Assembly: GCF_003946325.1 (NCBI RefSeq) | Contig: NZ_RHNT01000001.1 | Coordinates: 124,001 to 188,000, forward strand | Direction: 5' to 3' | Length of the DNA: 64,000 nt | Origin: Companilactobacillus furfuricola | Lineage (GTDB): Bacteria; Bacillota; Bacilli; Lactobacillales; Lactobacillaceae | Shown here: positions 8,700-18,395 of the stretch, in pieces | How positions within the stretch are numbered: the stretch's first letter is position 1 | Layout: every line of letters starts with the position of its first letter | Notes under the pieces: model-generated | What the model saw: only the letters and a program-made list of their open reading frames with translations | The model's database searches: none | What the model was told of the DNA's origin: nothing | Made by a program: the position numbers and the translations under genes

Positions 8700-9518
8700 A
8701 TGGACAAAATTACAAAGTTTTTAGTCAAATGTCGAATGAGTCGACTAGTATCAAATCGTGACCTATTAAAAATGATTCAAATATCGTTCAAAAAAACTGA
8801 TTTTTATCACGAATGTTGTCATTATATGAAAATAAGATTGGGTAAAGAAAAATATAACCAGTTTCTACTATTAATAAGAGGTGTAGAATTGAATGGTGTA
8901 AACGCTTTGTCGTTTATGGATCCGTCTTATCCACAACAGTTGCGAAATATTTATGATCCACCTGCTTTATTGTTTTACAAAGGAAATAAAAATTTGCTTT
9001 TAAATCGTTGTTTGGCTATTGTTGGTTCTAGGAATGCGACTGAATATAGCTATAACTGCATAAGAGGTCTTGTTCCACAAATAGTCGACAGATATACTGT
9101 TGTAAGCGGGCTAGCTTTAGGAGCCGATATGATGGCTCATAAGGCTTGCCTAGATAATCACGGTCAAACGATCGCGGTGCTCGGAAATAGTGTCGAAATG
9201 TGTTACCCCAAAGCTAACCAAAGCTTGCAGCGACAAATTGCTACTGCTGGTCTTTTGATCAGTGAATATCCACCGGGGGATCAGGCACAGAAATGGCATT
9301 TTCCACAACGAAATCGGATCATTGCTGGATTATCTGAGAAGGTTATTATCACTGAAGCACGTCAGAGAAGCGGTTCTTTGATCACGGCCCAGATGGCTTT
9401 AGACTCCAATCGTGATGTTTACGCCATCCCCGGTCCGATCATGTCAACTTATTCGACAGGTTGTAATGAGCTGATCAAAGAAGGGGCTATCCCTTTAACA
9501 AATTTCACTGAAATTTAG
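8700..9518 (+). CDS. dprA: DNA-processing protein DprA
   Basis: DprA binds incoming single-stranded DNA during transformation and loads RecA. The extended Rossmann fold is seen in VGSRNATEYS, SGLALGADMMAHKACL, TIAVLGNSVEMCYPKAN, FPQRNRIIAGLS, ITEARQRSGSLITAQMAL and DVYAIPG. The protein is 272 residues from the ATG at 8700. That start has AAGGTGG seven bases upstream; an in-frame ATG at 8658 lies inside rnhB and has no ribosome site. DprA is widespread in lactobacilli that are not known to be transformable. The ribosome site lies in a terminator-like hairpin. Confidence 0.95.
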   Translation: MDKITKFLVKCRMSRLVSNRDLLKMIQISFKKTDFYHECCHYMKIRLGKEKYNQFLLLIRGVELNGVNALSFMDPSYPQQLRNIYDPPALLFYKGNKNLLLNRCLAIVGSRNATEYSYNCIRGLVPQIVDRYTVVSGLALGADMMAHKACLDNHGQTIAVLGNSVEMCYPKANQSLQRQIATAGLLISEYPPGDQAQKWHFPQRNRIIAGLSEKVIITEARQRSGSLITAQMALDSNRDVYAIPGPIMSTYSTGCNELIKEGAIPLTNFTEI

Positions 9519-9558
9519 AGAACGCTTTTTTTATTATCAAATTAAATGTATGATTTGT

Positions 9559-9587
9559 TTGACAAAACGAAAATTGATATTTAATAT
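9559..9587 (+). promoter_or_regulatory. Sigma-A promoter for topA
   Basis: TTGACA (9559-9564) and TAATAT (9582-9587) are separated by exactly 17 bp, about 50 bp before the topA start. Confidence 0.8.
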
Positions 9588-9637
9588 AAGTTCAGTTTTT
9601 CATTTGAATTATCGTCAAGTAGAAAGGAGCACACTAC

Positions 9638-11719
9638 GTGCCATCATCAAAAAATCTGGTGATCGTAGAGTCACCATCTAAAGCAAAGACTATTGAAAAA
9701 TACCTAGGTAGAAATTACCACGTAGTTGCTAGTTTAGGTCACGTTCGTGACTTGCCTAAGAGTCAAATGGGTGTCGATGTTGAACACGATTACGAACCTA
9801 AATATATCTCGATCCGTGGAAAAGGTCCCGTTATCAAGGATCTCAAAAAAGAAGCTAAGAAAGCTAAACGAGTTTACCTCGCAGCCGATCCGGATCGTGA
9901 AGGGGAAGCCATTGCATGGCATGTTTCCCATATTTTAGGACTAGACGTTGAAGGAAAGAATCGTGTGGTTTTCAACGAGATCACCAAGGATACTGTTAAG
10001 CAAGCATTCAAGAGTCCAAGAAGTATCGACATGAACCTAGTTGATGCTCAGCAAGCTCGTCGAGTTTTGGATCGGTTAGTGGGATATTCGATCTCGCCGA
10101 TCCTTTGGGCAAAAGTTAAAAAGGGTCTCAGTGCCGGACGTGTTCAATCGATCGCATTGAAATTAGTTATCGAGCGTGAAAATGAGATCAACAAGTTCGT
10201 CCCTGAAGAATATTGGACGATCGAATCAATGTTCAAGCACAAACGTAACAAATTCAAAGCAAACTTTTACGGTGTTAACCACAAGAAACTAGCTTTGAAA
10301 AATAACGAACAAGTCCAAGATGTCTTAAGCAAGATCGATAAGAAATCTGACTTCGACGTTGAAAAGGTCACAAAGAAAGAACGGAAGCGATTCCCTCAAG
10401 CTCCATTTACTACTAGTTCGCTGCAACAAGAAGCTAACCGTAAGTTAAACTTCAAGACTAGAAAGACTATGATGATCGCCCAACAATTGTATGAAGGAAT
10501 TTATTTGGGCAAAAAAGAAGGAACCGTTGGTTTGATCACATATATGCGTACCGATTCCAAGCGTGTTTCTAAAGTTGCCATTCATGAGGCTTCGCAATTC
10601 ATTCATGAAGAATATGGTGAACCATTCGCAGCTGTAAAGAAACGCAATGATAAGAACCAAGAAGGTGCCCAAGATGCCCATGAGGCTATTCGTCCTTCAT
10701 CGATCTATCGGACACCTAAATCTCTCAAAGAAATCTTAAGCCGTGATCAATTCCGCCTTTATAGTTTGATCTGGTCCAGATTTGCCGCTAGTCAAATGAC
10801 ACCAGCAGTCTTTGATACGATGTCAGTTGACATTACTCAAAATGATGTCATGTTTAGAGCAAATGGTTCAAAGATGAAGTTTGAAGGTTACCGCAAGGTC
10901 TACCAAAGTACTGCTGAAGCTAACAGTAAAGACAATATCTTGCCAGAACTAGCTGAAGGCGACAAAGTTCAACTGCAATCAAATGATCCTTCGCAACACT
11001 TTACACAACCACCAGCCAGATATACTGAAGCTTCGCTTGTTAAAGCTTTGGAAGAAAATGGCGTTGGTCGTCCATCAACCTATGCTCCAACTATCGACAC
11101 TATTCAAAGAAGATATTACGTTAAATTGAATGGTAAGAGCTTTGAACCAACAGAGCTAGGTGGCATCGTCGATAATTTGATCCAAGATTATTTCCCTGAT
11201 ATCGTCAACGTCGATTTTACTGCTAATTTGGAAGACGAATTAGATAACATCGAAGAAGGCAAAGAGAACTGGGTCAAAGTAGTCGATCGCTATTATCGTC
11301 CATTTGAAAAAGAACTTAAATCAGCTGAAGATAAGATCGAAAAGGTTCAGATCAAAGACGAACCTGCTGGGATCGATTGTGATATCTGTGGTGCTCCAAT
11401 GGTCATCAAACTAGGACGTTATGGTAAGTTTTATGCTTGTTCTAGATTCCCGGATTGTCGAAATACCAAGCCGATAGTCAAAGAGATCGGTGTAACTTGT
11501 CCCAAGTGTAAAAAAGGTCAAGTTATCGAAAGAAAATCTAAGAAGAATCGGATTTTTTATGGTTGTTCGAGATATCCAGAGTGCGACTTCGTCTCATGGG
11601 ACAAGCCGATCAACAGAAACTGTCCAAAAGACCAACATTACTTAGTTGAGAAAAAGGTCAAGGGTGGCCGTCAAGTAGTCTGTCCAAATGGTGACTATGA
11701 AGAAGACGTACAGAAATAA
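9638..11719 (+). CDS. topA: DNA topoisomerase I
   Basis: This type IA topoisomerase relaxes negative supercoils. The 693-residue protein has the Toprim domain ([17 protein letters not shown], then [12 protein letters not shown]), the active-site tyrosine in [10 protein letters not shown] (near residue 300), and a C-terminal zinc-ribbon region. Two four-cysteine ribbons are clear (CDIC...CSRFPDC and CPKC...CSRYPEC). A third is reduced to two cysteines (NCPKD...VCPNGD). The start is GTG after GAAAGGAGC. The stop overlaps the xerC ATG by one base. Order dprA-topA-xerC-hslVU is standard for lactobacilli. Confidence 0.97.
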   Translation: MPSSKNLVIVESPSKAKTIEKYLGRNYHVVASLGHVRDLPKSQMGVDVEHDYEPKYISIRGKGPVIKDLKKEAKKAKRVYLAADPDREGEAIAWHVSHILGLDVEGKNRVVFNEITKDTVKQAFKSPRSIDMNLVDAQQARRVLDRLVGYSISPILWAKVKKGLSAGRVQSIALKLVIERENEINKFVPEEYWTIESMFKHKRNKFKANFYGVNHKKLALKNNEQVQDVLSKIDKKSDFDVEKVTKKERKRFPQAPFTTSSLQQEANRKLNFKTRKTMMIAQQLYEGIYLGKKEGTVGLITYMRTDSKRVSKVAIHEASQFIHEEYGEPFAAVKKRNDKNQEGAQDAHEAIRPSSIYRTPKSLKEILSRDQFRLYSLIWSRFAASQMTPAVFDTMSVDITQNDVMFRANGSKMKFEGYRKVYQSTAEANSKDNILPELAEGDKVQLQSNDPSQHFTQPPARYTEASLVKALEENGVGRPSTYAPTIDTIQRRYYVKLNGKSFEPTELGGIVDNLIQDYFPDIVNVDFTANLEDELDNIEEGKENWVKVVDRYYRPFEKELKSAEDKIEKVQIKDEPAGIDCDICGAPMVIKLGRYGKFYACSRFPDCRNTKPIVKEIGVTCPKCKKGQVIERKSKKNRIFYGCSRYPECDFVSWDKPINRNCPKDQHYLVEKKVKGGRQVVCPNGDYEEDVQK

Positions 11720-12618
11720 TGTTACAACAAGACTTAGTCGATAAATTCGTTGACTATTTGATGATCAATCGCCACTATTCAGAAGATACCAAAAGATCCT
11801 ATTTAGAAGATATTGATAATTTTGTAAAATCACTCGAAGAAAACGGTGGTTTCAAAGGATTTACCGATGTCGATCGATTTGATGTTGAGACTTATTTGAC
11901 TTATGTTGATGAACACAATTATTCTGATGAAACAATTGCTCGACGGATGTCTTCTCTGCGTTCGTTTTATAACTTTTTGGTAAAGAACGACTTCGTGAGT
12001 CAAAATCCTTTCGAGTTAGTTCAGTTACGACGAAAGGGTCGAAAACTCCCACGGTTTTTCTACGAAAAAGAAATGGACCAACTATTTAAAGCTGTCCAAG
12101 GAGACGACATTCTTTCCCTAAGAAACTCTGCTTTGTTAGAATTATTATATGCAACAGGGATGCGTGTTAGCGAGTGTGCTAATTTGACTCTTTCCCAATT
12201 GGATTTTAATAATGGCATCGTGTTGATCCACGGTAAAGGCGATAAAGATCGCTACGTGCCATTTGGTGAGTATGCGCAAACGGCGTTGCATAAATATTTG
12301 GATGATTCACGTAAACAACTGATGGATAAATATCAGCAGCATCACGATTTTGTATTTGTTAATAATCGAGGAAAACAAATAACTAGTCGTGGCATCGAAT
12401 ACGTTTTGGATCGGATCATTAAGAAAACAAGTCTAACTGCTGATATTCATCCCCATATGATCCGTCACACTTTCGCCACACATTTGTTAGATAATGGAGC
12501 TGACTTGCGAACAGTTCAAGAAATGCTAGGACATTCCAGCTTGTCAACGACTCAGATCTATACGCACGTGACGATGGATCATTTGCAAAAAGATTACAAG
12601 AAATACTTTCCCAGATAA
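11719..12618 (+). CDS. xerC: Tyrosine recombinase XerC (CodV)
   Basis: With XerD it resolves chromosome dimers at dif; a dif site is present at 31221-31248. The 299-residue protein has the N-terminal SAM-like domain and the full catalytic set: Arg in ATGMRVSE, Lys in HGKGDKDR, HMIRH, LGHSS and the Tyr nucleophile in TTQIYTHV. It is translationally coupled to topA (TAATG overlap) and lies 15 bp before hslV, the usual codV-clpQ-clpY arrangement. codY, the next gene in Bacillus, is absent here. Confidence 0.96.
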   Translation: MLQQDLVDKFVDYLMINRHYSEDTKRSYLEDIDNFVKSLEENGGFKGFTDVDRFDVETYLTYVDEHNYSDETIARRMSSLRSFYNFLVKNDFVSQNPFELVQLRRKGRKLPRFFYEKEMDQLFKAVQGDDILSLRNSALLELLYATGMRVSECANLTLSQLDFNNGIVLIHGKGDKDRYVPFGEYAQTALHKYLDDSRKQLMDKYQQHHDFVFVNNRGKQITSRGIEYVLDRIIKKTSLTADIHPHMIRHTFATHLLDNGADLRTVQEMLGHSSLSTTQIYTHVTMDHLQKDYKKYFPR

Positions 12619-12633
12619 GAGAGGATATAATTA

Positions 12634-13158
12634 ATGACAACTATTTTAGCTGTAAAACATAATGGAAAAACTGCTATTGCCGGTGATGGACAAGTCACAC
12701 TTAGCGAGAAATTTATCATGAAAGGTTCAGCTCACAAGATCAGAAGAATTTTTGATGACCAAGTGATCATCGGATTCGCTGGTGGTGTGGCTGATGCTAT
12801 TACTTTGCAAGATTGGCTCGAGAAGAAGTTAAAGGCCTATTCTGGTAACTTGAAGCGTGCGGCAGTCGAATTAGCCCAAGATTGGCGTAAAGATCCACAG
12901 CTACAAAAGCTAGAAGCTATGCTTATCGCTTTAGATAAGGACAACGTTTTGCTGATCTCTGGTAGTGGTGAAGTGATCGAACCAGATGAAGATGTCATTT
13001 CGATCGGTTCCGGTGGTAATTTTGCTCAAGCTGCTGCTGTGGCTATGCAAAGACACGCCAAAGACATGACTGCCGAAGAGATCGCACGCGAGGGTGTTAA
13101 GATCGCTTCAGGCATCGATATCTTTACTAACACAAATATCATTACAGATAAATTTTAG
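12634..13158 (+). CDS. hslV: ATP-dependent protease peptidase subunit HslV (ClpQ)
   Basis: This is the proteolytic subunit of the HslUV protease. The 174-residue protein starts MTTILAVKHNGKTAIAGDGQ; removal of Met exposes the N-terminal Thr nucleophile typical of HslV (some Bacillus ClpQ use Ser). The segment GSGGNFAQAAAVAM is also conserved. AGAGAGGAT precedes the ATG. hslU starts 13 bp later in the same operon. Confidence 0.97.
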   Translation: MTTILAVKHNGKTAIAGDGQVTLSEKFIMKGSAHKIRRIFDDQVIIGFAGGVADAITLQDWLEKKLKAYSGNLKRAAVELAQDWRKDPQLQKLEAMLIALDKDNVLLISGSGEVIEPDEDVISIGSGGNFAQAAAVAMQRHAKDMTAEEIAREGVKIASGIDIFTNTNIITDKF

Positions 13159-13171
13159 AGGAGATTCATAA

Positions 13172-14608
13172 ATGGAAAATTTAACTCCAAGAGAGATAGT
13201 TTCAGCACTTGACAAGTACATTATTGGACAGGATGATGCCAAACGTTCAGTGGCTATTGCCTTGTACAACCGTTACCGCAGAATGCAAGTTCCTGATAAA
13301 ATGCAAAAAGAGATCACGCCTAAGAACTTAATGATGATCGGACCTACCGGTGTAGGTAAGACAGAAATCGCTCGTCGACTAGCCAAAGTGGTCCATGCAC
13401 CATTCGTTAAGGTTGAAGCAACCAAGTTTACTGAAGTTGGTTACGTTGGACGTGATGTAGAATCAATGGTCCGTGATCTAATGGATGTTTCTGTCACAAT
13501 GGAAGAGGACGAGAAATTCGCTGAGATCAGACCAGAAGTTAAGCGAAAAGTAGACAAGAAGTTAGTTAAATTGCTCGTTCCCGCTATCAAGAAAGAAACT
13601 AAACAAGAAAATGGCATGAACGACTTTATGTCCATGTTGCAAAATATGGGAAATTCATCTAATCTTGGCGACATGCTAAGAACTGGTGATCAAGCTGAGA
13701 ATGAAGATCCTGATGAAGGTCGCGACGTGACTGATGATATCAGAAATAAACGACTATCGATCAAGGAACAACTGGACAAACGACTTTTGGAAGACCAAGA
13801 GGTGACTATCAAAGTCCAAGAATCAAGAAAAGCTCCTATGAATGACCAAATGCAGCAAATGGGCGTTGATATGAGTGGCATGATGGATCAATTGATGCCT
13901 AAGAAAATGATCTCAAGAACTTTGCCAGTTAAAGAGGCACGTGAAGTATTGATCCGTGAAGAATCATCTAAGCGTGTCGACCACGATGAGATCTATCAAG
14001 GTGCGATCGATCGTGCTGAAAACAATGGGATCATTTTCATTGATGAGTTTGATAAGATCGCACCTGGTGACAAACGTACTTCCGGTGAAGTTTCTCGTGA
14101 AGGTGTCCAACGTGACATCTTGCCGATCGTTGAAGGGTCACAAGTTAATACAAAATACGGTGCTGTTAGAACGGATCACATGTTATTCATTGCTTCTGGT
14201 GCCTTTGCTGAAAGCAAGCCTAGTGATCTGATCGCTGAACTTCAAGGACGTTTCCCGATCAGAGTTGAATTGAAAGACTTAACTGAAGATGATTTTGTTA
14301 AGATCTTGACTGTTCCCGATAATGCTTTGACTAAGCAGTATATAGCTTTGACAAAAGCAGATGGCATCAACCTAGTATTCACTAAAGAATCAGTTGAAGA
14401 AATTGCTAAGGTTGCCTTTGATCTTAATAACACTAATCAAAATATTGGTGCCAGAAGACTTTCAACTGTTCTTGAAAAGATCTTAAGCGATATCTTATTT
14501 GAGGGCCCAGATATGCAAATGGGTGATATTACAATTACTCGTGAATACGTCAAAGAACAAGTTGGTAAGATCGCTTCCGACAAAGACCTTTCACGTTATA
14601 TCCTATAG
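13172..14608 (+). CDS. hslU: ATP-dependent protease ATPase subunit HslU (ClpY)
   Basis: This AAA+ unfoldase feeds substrates to HslV. The 478-residue protein has Walker A GPTGVGKTE, the pore motif GYVGRDVESM, an intermediate (I) domain of about 140 residues, Walker B IIFIDEFDKI, and a sensor-2 motif in NIGARRLSTVLE. The C-terminal SRYIL is the tail that activates HslV. AGAGGAGA provides the ribosome site. Confidence 0.97.
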   Translation: MENLTPREIVSALDKYIIGQDDAKRSVAIALYNRYRRMQVPDKMQKEITPKNLMMIGPTGVGKTEIARRLAKVVHAPFVKVEATKFTEVGYVGRDVESMVRDLMDVSVTMEEDEKFAEIRPEVKRKVDKKLVKLLVPAIKKETKQENGMNDFMSMLQNMGNSSNLGDMLRTGDQAENEDPDEGRDVTDDIRNKRLSIKEQLDKRLLEDQEVTIKVQESRKAPMNDQMQQMGVDMSGMMDQLMPKKMISRTLPVKEAREVLIREESSKRVDHDEIYQGAIDRAENNGIIFIDEFDKIAPGDKRTSGEVSREGVQRDILPIVEGSQVNTKYGAVRTDHMLFIASGAFAESKPSDLIAELQGRFPIRVELKDLTEDDFVKILTVPDNALTKQYIALTKADGINLVFTKESVEEIAKVAFDLNNTNQNIGARRLSTVLEKILSDILFEGPDMQMGDITITREYVKEQVGKIASDKDLSRYIL

Positions 14609-14619
14609 AGGTGAAAGTG

Positions 14620-15495
14620 ATGGAAATATACACTGTTCAAAACGATTTTTTAAAGTTACAGGTCAAAGCAGCTGGTGCTGAGATCATTAGTATTCAAGAC
14701 AATTCTAGTGAAGAATATATTTGGCAAGCCGACCCTGATGTTTGGAATCGCCATGCCCCTGTATTATTTCCTATCGTTGGACGTTTAAACGGTGATCATT
14801 ACTATTATCAAGATACTAAGTATCAAATGACGCAACATGGCTTTGCTCGAGATAAAGAATTCCAGTTAGAGTCGCAAAATGACAATAAATTGGTCCTTAC
14901 TTTAGTTGATGATAAATCGACGCAAGAGATCTATCCTTTTCATTTTCAACTTAAGGTCATTTATCAATTAGTCAAAGACTCGATTCAGATCAGTTATATC
15001 GTTGATAATACTGATGAAGAAAACGATCTTTATTTCTCGATCGGTGCTCATCCTGGGTTTAAAGTACCATTTGCCCCAGGAACTAATTATGAAGACTACC
15101 AAGTGAAACTATCTCCAAAGGAAGTTCGCTCGCAGATTTCTCTAAAAGATGCCAACATTGATCTGAGTCAAGAACACCGTGTCGAAGATCAAGATTTTGC
15201 TTTAGATCATGAAGCATTCGTTGATGATGCCTTGATCTACAGTTTGAGTGAACCAACGACTGTTGAGGTCAGTTCGCCAAAAACTACGCGTAAGATCCAG
15301 TTAGACACTGGAAATGCTAAATTTGTCGGTATTTGGTCGCAATACCCTGAAAAAGGTGACTTCGTTTGTATCGAACCTTGGTGGGGGATCGCTGATAAGA
15401 TCGATACTGATCACCAATTAACGAACAAATATGGTATCAATCAATTAGGTCCTAAAGAAAGTTTCGATGCTTATTACAGTATTTCGATCAAGTAA
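14620..15495 (+). CDS. Aldose 1-epimerase family protein (LacX-like)
   Basis: The 291-residue protein has a galactose-mutarotase fold. Recognisable segments are RHAPVLFPIVGRL, QHGFARD with a catalytic-type His, GAHPGF with the second His, and CIEPWWGIAD. It belongs to the LacX/YihR-like branch, whose sugar substrate is usually unknown. The ATG at 14620 is chosen because AGAGGTGA lies just before it; the upstream in-frame GTG is part of that site. It closes the topA-hslU operon and is followed by a bidirectional terminator. Confidence 0.88.
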   Translation: MEIYTVQNDFLKLQVKAAGAEIISIQDNSSEEYIWQADPDVWNRHAPVLFPIVGRLNGDHYYYQDTKYQMTQHGFARDKEFQLESQNDNKLVLTLVDDKSTQEIYPFHFQLKVIYQLVKDSIQISYIVDNTDEENDLYFSIGAHPGFKVPFAPGTNYEDYQVKLSPKEVRSQISLKDANIDLSQEHRVEDQDFALDHEAFVDDALIYSLSEPTTVEVSSPKTTRKIQLDTGNAKFVGIWSQYPEKGDFVCIEPWWGIADKIDTDHQLTNKYGINQLGPKESFDAYYSISIK

Positions 15496-15511
15496 ATTAT
15501 TTACAAGCTAC

Positions 15512-15543
15512 AAAAAAGACGACCTTTAATGGTCGTCTTTTTG
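15512..15543. terminator. Bidirectional terminator between the mutarotase gene and plsY
   Basis: AAAAAAGACGACC/GGTCGTCTTTTT with loop TTTAAT serves both convergent genes. The plsY stop codon lies inside the structure. Confidence 0.9.
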
Positions 15544-16167
15544 TTTCAGATTCTTTTGTTGACGCTTATAAGCTAAGCCAATGGAAACTAGATTTTCTTT
15601 TCCTTTGATTAATCGTTTGATGTTAGGGATGTGTTTAACGTAAATTATCACCGTGACGACACATGCTACTGTAGTTAAGATCCAATCGTGCATAAAACCA
15701 GACGCAACAGTGAAGACGACGATGGTGATCAAACTGGCAACACTGACCATACTAGTTAAATAAACGATCAAGGCGAAGCAGGCAAAACAGACGAAGAATA
15801 GGATCGGACTGTATGCTAGTAAGATCCCGGCACTAGTAGCGACCGCCTTACCACCTTTGAACTTCAAGAAAATAGAGAAGACGTGTCCGATAACAGCGAA
15901 TAATCCCACGAAGAGCATCCATGGACGATCGATGCCTGCAAAGATCGGAAGAAATGCACCTAAGGTACCTTTCAAGATATCGATGAAGAGCACCGAGGTA
16001 CCGGCGATCGGTCCAAAGACCCGGTAAGCATTAGTTGTACCAACGTTACCACTACCATAATCAAAGATGTTCTTGTGGAAGAAGACTTTACCAACGATGT
16101 ACGCCGTCGGAAACGATCCTATCAAGTATGCTAGTATGATACAGATAACGAGTTTGGTAATAAACAT
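15526..16167 (-). CDS. plsY: Acyl-phosphate glycerol-3-phosphate acyltransferase
   Basis: This membrane enzyme transfers an acyl group from acyl-phosphate to glycerol-3-phosphate, the first step of phospholipid synthesis. The 213-residue protein has the three PlsY motifs GSFPTAYIVGK, SGNVGTTNAYR and KFKGGKAVATSAG, in a five-helix topology. The start is placed at the ATG ending at 16167 because GAGAGTGA lies upstream; the in-frame ATG at 16182 has no ribosome site. Confidence 0.95.
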   Translation of the reverse strand: MFITKLVICIILAYLIGSFPTAYIVGKVFFHKNIFDYGSGNVGTTNAYRVFGPIAGTSVLFIDILKGTLGAFLPIFAGIDRPWMLFVGLFAVIGHVFSIFLKFKGGKAVATSAGILLAYSPILFFVCFACFALIVYLTSMVSVASLITIVVFTVASGFMHDWILTTVACVVTVIIYVKHIPNIKRLIKGKENLVSIGLAYKRQQKNLKQKDDH

Positions 16168-16333
16168 AAATATCACTCTCATTTCATATTTGTTTAAGTG
16201 TACATCAAATTCAATTAGTTTAAACCACTAATGTACATCATAATACCCGTTTTTGCTAAAATAATTTAGAGAATTATGAAATTTAATAAAACTTAACTTT
16301 TAAAAAAGAACATATGTTTGTTTTTGCTTTCCA

Positions 16334-16342
16334 TGCTATAAT
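16334..16342 (+). promoter_or_regulatory. Extended -10 promoter for parE
   Basis: TGCTATAAT lies about 43 bp before the parE ATG. The same TGCTATAATTAA string recurs before the LysR gene at 20854. No convincing -35 is seen. Confidence 0.6.
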
Positions 16343-16384
16343 TAAACACTGTTACTAAGCTTAATTTAAAAAGGAATGATTTAA

Positions 16385-18385
16385 ATGCCTAAATCATCTT
16401 ATGATGATTCTTCTATCCAGATCCTCGAAGGATTAGAAGCTGTTCGTAAACGTCCAGGTATGTACATCGGTTCGACCGATTCACGTGGACTGCATCATTT
16501 GGTTTACGAAATTGTCGACAATGCTGTCGATGAAGCTCTTTCAGGATATGGTAAAGAGATAAATGTATCAATCAATAAGGACAACAGTATCACTGTGGTC
16601 GATCACGGACGAGGAATGCCAACAGGGATGCATTCTTCAGGAAAACCAACGATCGAAGTTATTTTGACCGTATTGCATGCCGGAGGAAAGTTCTCAGAGA
16701 ACAGTTATAAGACCTCTGGTGGATTGCATGGGGTCGGCTCCTCGGTCGTAAATGCCTTATCTGAATGGATGACTGTCCGCGTTGTTCGAGATCATAAGAT
16801 TTACGAAGAACGCTTTGAAAATGGTGGTCATCCTAAAGGTACTCTGAAGATGACTGGTAAGACTAAAGAAGATAGTGGAACTACTATCAGCTTTAAGCCT
16901 GACGAAAGCATCTTCCAAACTACTAAATTTAATTTTGACACCTTAGCTGAGAGACTTCGTGAATCAGCTTTCTTACTCAAAGGTGTTAAATTTACCATCA
17001 CTGACAAACGTGGTGAAGAAGACCGTGAAGAAGTATTTCACTATGAAGATGGGATCCAATCTTTCGTCAAGTACTTGAACGAAGGAAAAGATGCGTTAGG
17101 TGGGATCTTTTACGTTGAAGGTGAAAATTCCGGTATCGAGATCGAGTTCTCCGGTCAATACAATGATGGCTATTCGGAAAATATTATTTCGTTTGTTAAC
17201 AATGTTCGAACTGCTGATGGTGGTACTCATGAAGCAGGAATGAAGTCAGGACTTACTAAAGCTTTCAATGACTACGCTAAAAAGGTCGGTCTGCTCAAAG
17301 AGAATAGTAAGAATCTCGAAGGTAGCGATGTCCGTGAAGGATTGTCTGCCATTATTTCTGTGCGTATCCCTGAAGAGATCTTACAATTTGAAGGTCAAAC
17401 TAAAGGTAAATTGGGAACACCTCAGGCACGTTCTGCCGTCGATCAGCTTGTATACGAGCAAATGAGCTTTTATTTGATGGAAAATGGGGAACAAGCCCAA
17501 ACATTGGTGAAAAAGGCTCTCAAGGCACGTGAGGCACGTAATGCAGCTCGAAAAGCACGTGAATCGAGTCGTAATGGTAAAAAGAACAAGAAAAATGACG
17601 GTCTCTTGTCTGGTAAATTGACACCAGCTCAATCCAAGAATTCTGCTAAAAATGAGCTCTTTTTAGTTGAGGGTGATTCAGCCGGTGGTTCTGCTAAGCA
17701 AGGACGAGATCGTAAATTTCAAGCTATCTTACCTTTACGTGGTAAAGTGTTGAATACCCAAAAGGCCAAATTAGAAGAAATATATAAGAATGAAGAGATC
17801 AATACGATGATCTATACGATCGGTGCGGGAGTCGGTGCCGACTTCAAACTAGAAGATCGTAATTACGACAAAATTATCATTATGACCGATGCCGATGATG
17901 ATGGTTCGCATATCCAGATCTTACTTCTAACATTCTTCTATCGTTACATGCGTCCATTAGTTGAATCTGGACACGTTTATATTGCTTTACCACCGCTTTA
18001 TCGGGTTCAAAAGGGCCGTGGATCAAAGATCTACAATTGTTATGCTTGGACGCCTGAGGAATTAAAAGATGCCATCAAAGAAGCAGGTAAAGGATATGAC
18101 TTGCAAAGATTTAAAGGTCTGGGTGAAATGAACGCCGACCAACTTTGGAAGACAACTATGGACCCCGAAAATCGGATCTTGATCAGAGTTAATATCGATG
18201 ATGCTGCCTTGGCAGAACGTCGAGTTACAACACTCATGGGCGATAAAGTTAAGCCAAGACGTGAGTGGATCGAAAAGAACGTTCGCTTTAACGGAACTGA
18301 AGAAGGCGACAACATTTTGGAAAAAGTCGATGATACCGATCATATGGACAGCCAAATTGTTGATGATTTATTGAATAAGGAATAG
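16385..18385 (+). CDS. parE: DNA topoisomerase IV subunit B
   Basis: This is the ATPase subunit of topoisomerase IV, which decatenates daughter chromosomes. The 666-residue protein has the GHKL ATPase motifs (EIVDNAVDEA, DHGRGMPTG, GGLHGVGSSVVNALS) and the Toprim motifs (EGDSAGGSAKQGRDR, PLRGKVLN, MTDADDDGSHI). It is assigned as ParE rather than GyrB because parC follows 10 bp downstream. The ribosome site AAAAAGGAATG is good. Confidence 0.96.
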   Translation: MPKSSYDDSSIQILEGLEAVRKRPGMYIGSTDSRGLHHLVYEIVDNAVDEALSGYGKEINVSINKDNSITVVDHGRGMPTGMHSSGKPTIEVILTVLHAGGKFSENSYKTSGGLHGVGSSVVNALSEWMTVRVVRDHKIYEERFENGGHPKGTLKMTGKTKEDSGTTISFKPDESIFQTTKFNFDTLAERLRESAFLLKGVKFTITDKRGEEDREEVFHYEDGIQSFVKYLNEGKDALGGIFYVEGENSGIEIEFSGQYNDGYSENIISFVNNVRTADGGTHEAGMKSGLTKAFNDYAKKVGLLKENSKNLEGSDVREGLSAIISVRIPEEILQFEGQTKGKLGTPQARSAVDQLVYEQMSFYLMENGEQAQTLVKKALKAREARNAARKARESSRNGKKNKKNDGLLSGKLTPAQSKNSAKNELFLVEGDSAGGSAKQGRDRKFQAILPLRGKVLNTQKAKLEEIYKNEEINTMIYTIGAGVGADFKLEDRNYDKIIIMTDADDDGSHIQILLLTFFYRYMRPLVESGHVYIALPPLYRVQKGRGSKIYNCYAWTPEELKDAIKEAGKGYDLQRFKGLGEMNADQLWKTTMDPENRILIRVNIDDAALAERRVTTLMGDKVKPRREWIEKNVRFNGTEEGDNILEKVDDTDHMDSQIVDDLLNKE

Positions 18386-18395
18386 GTGATAGATA

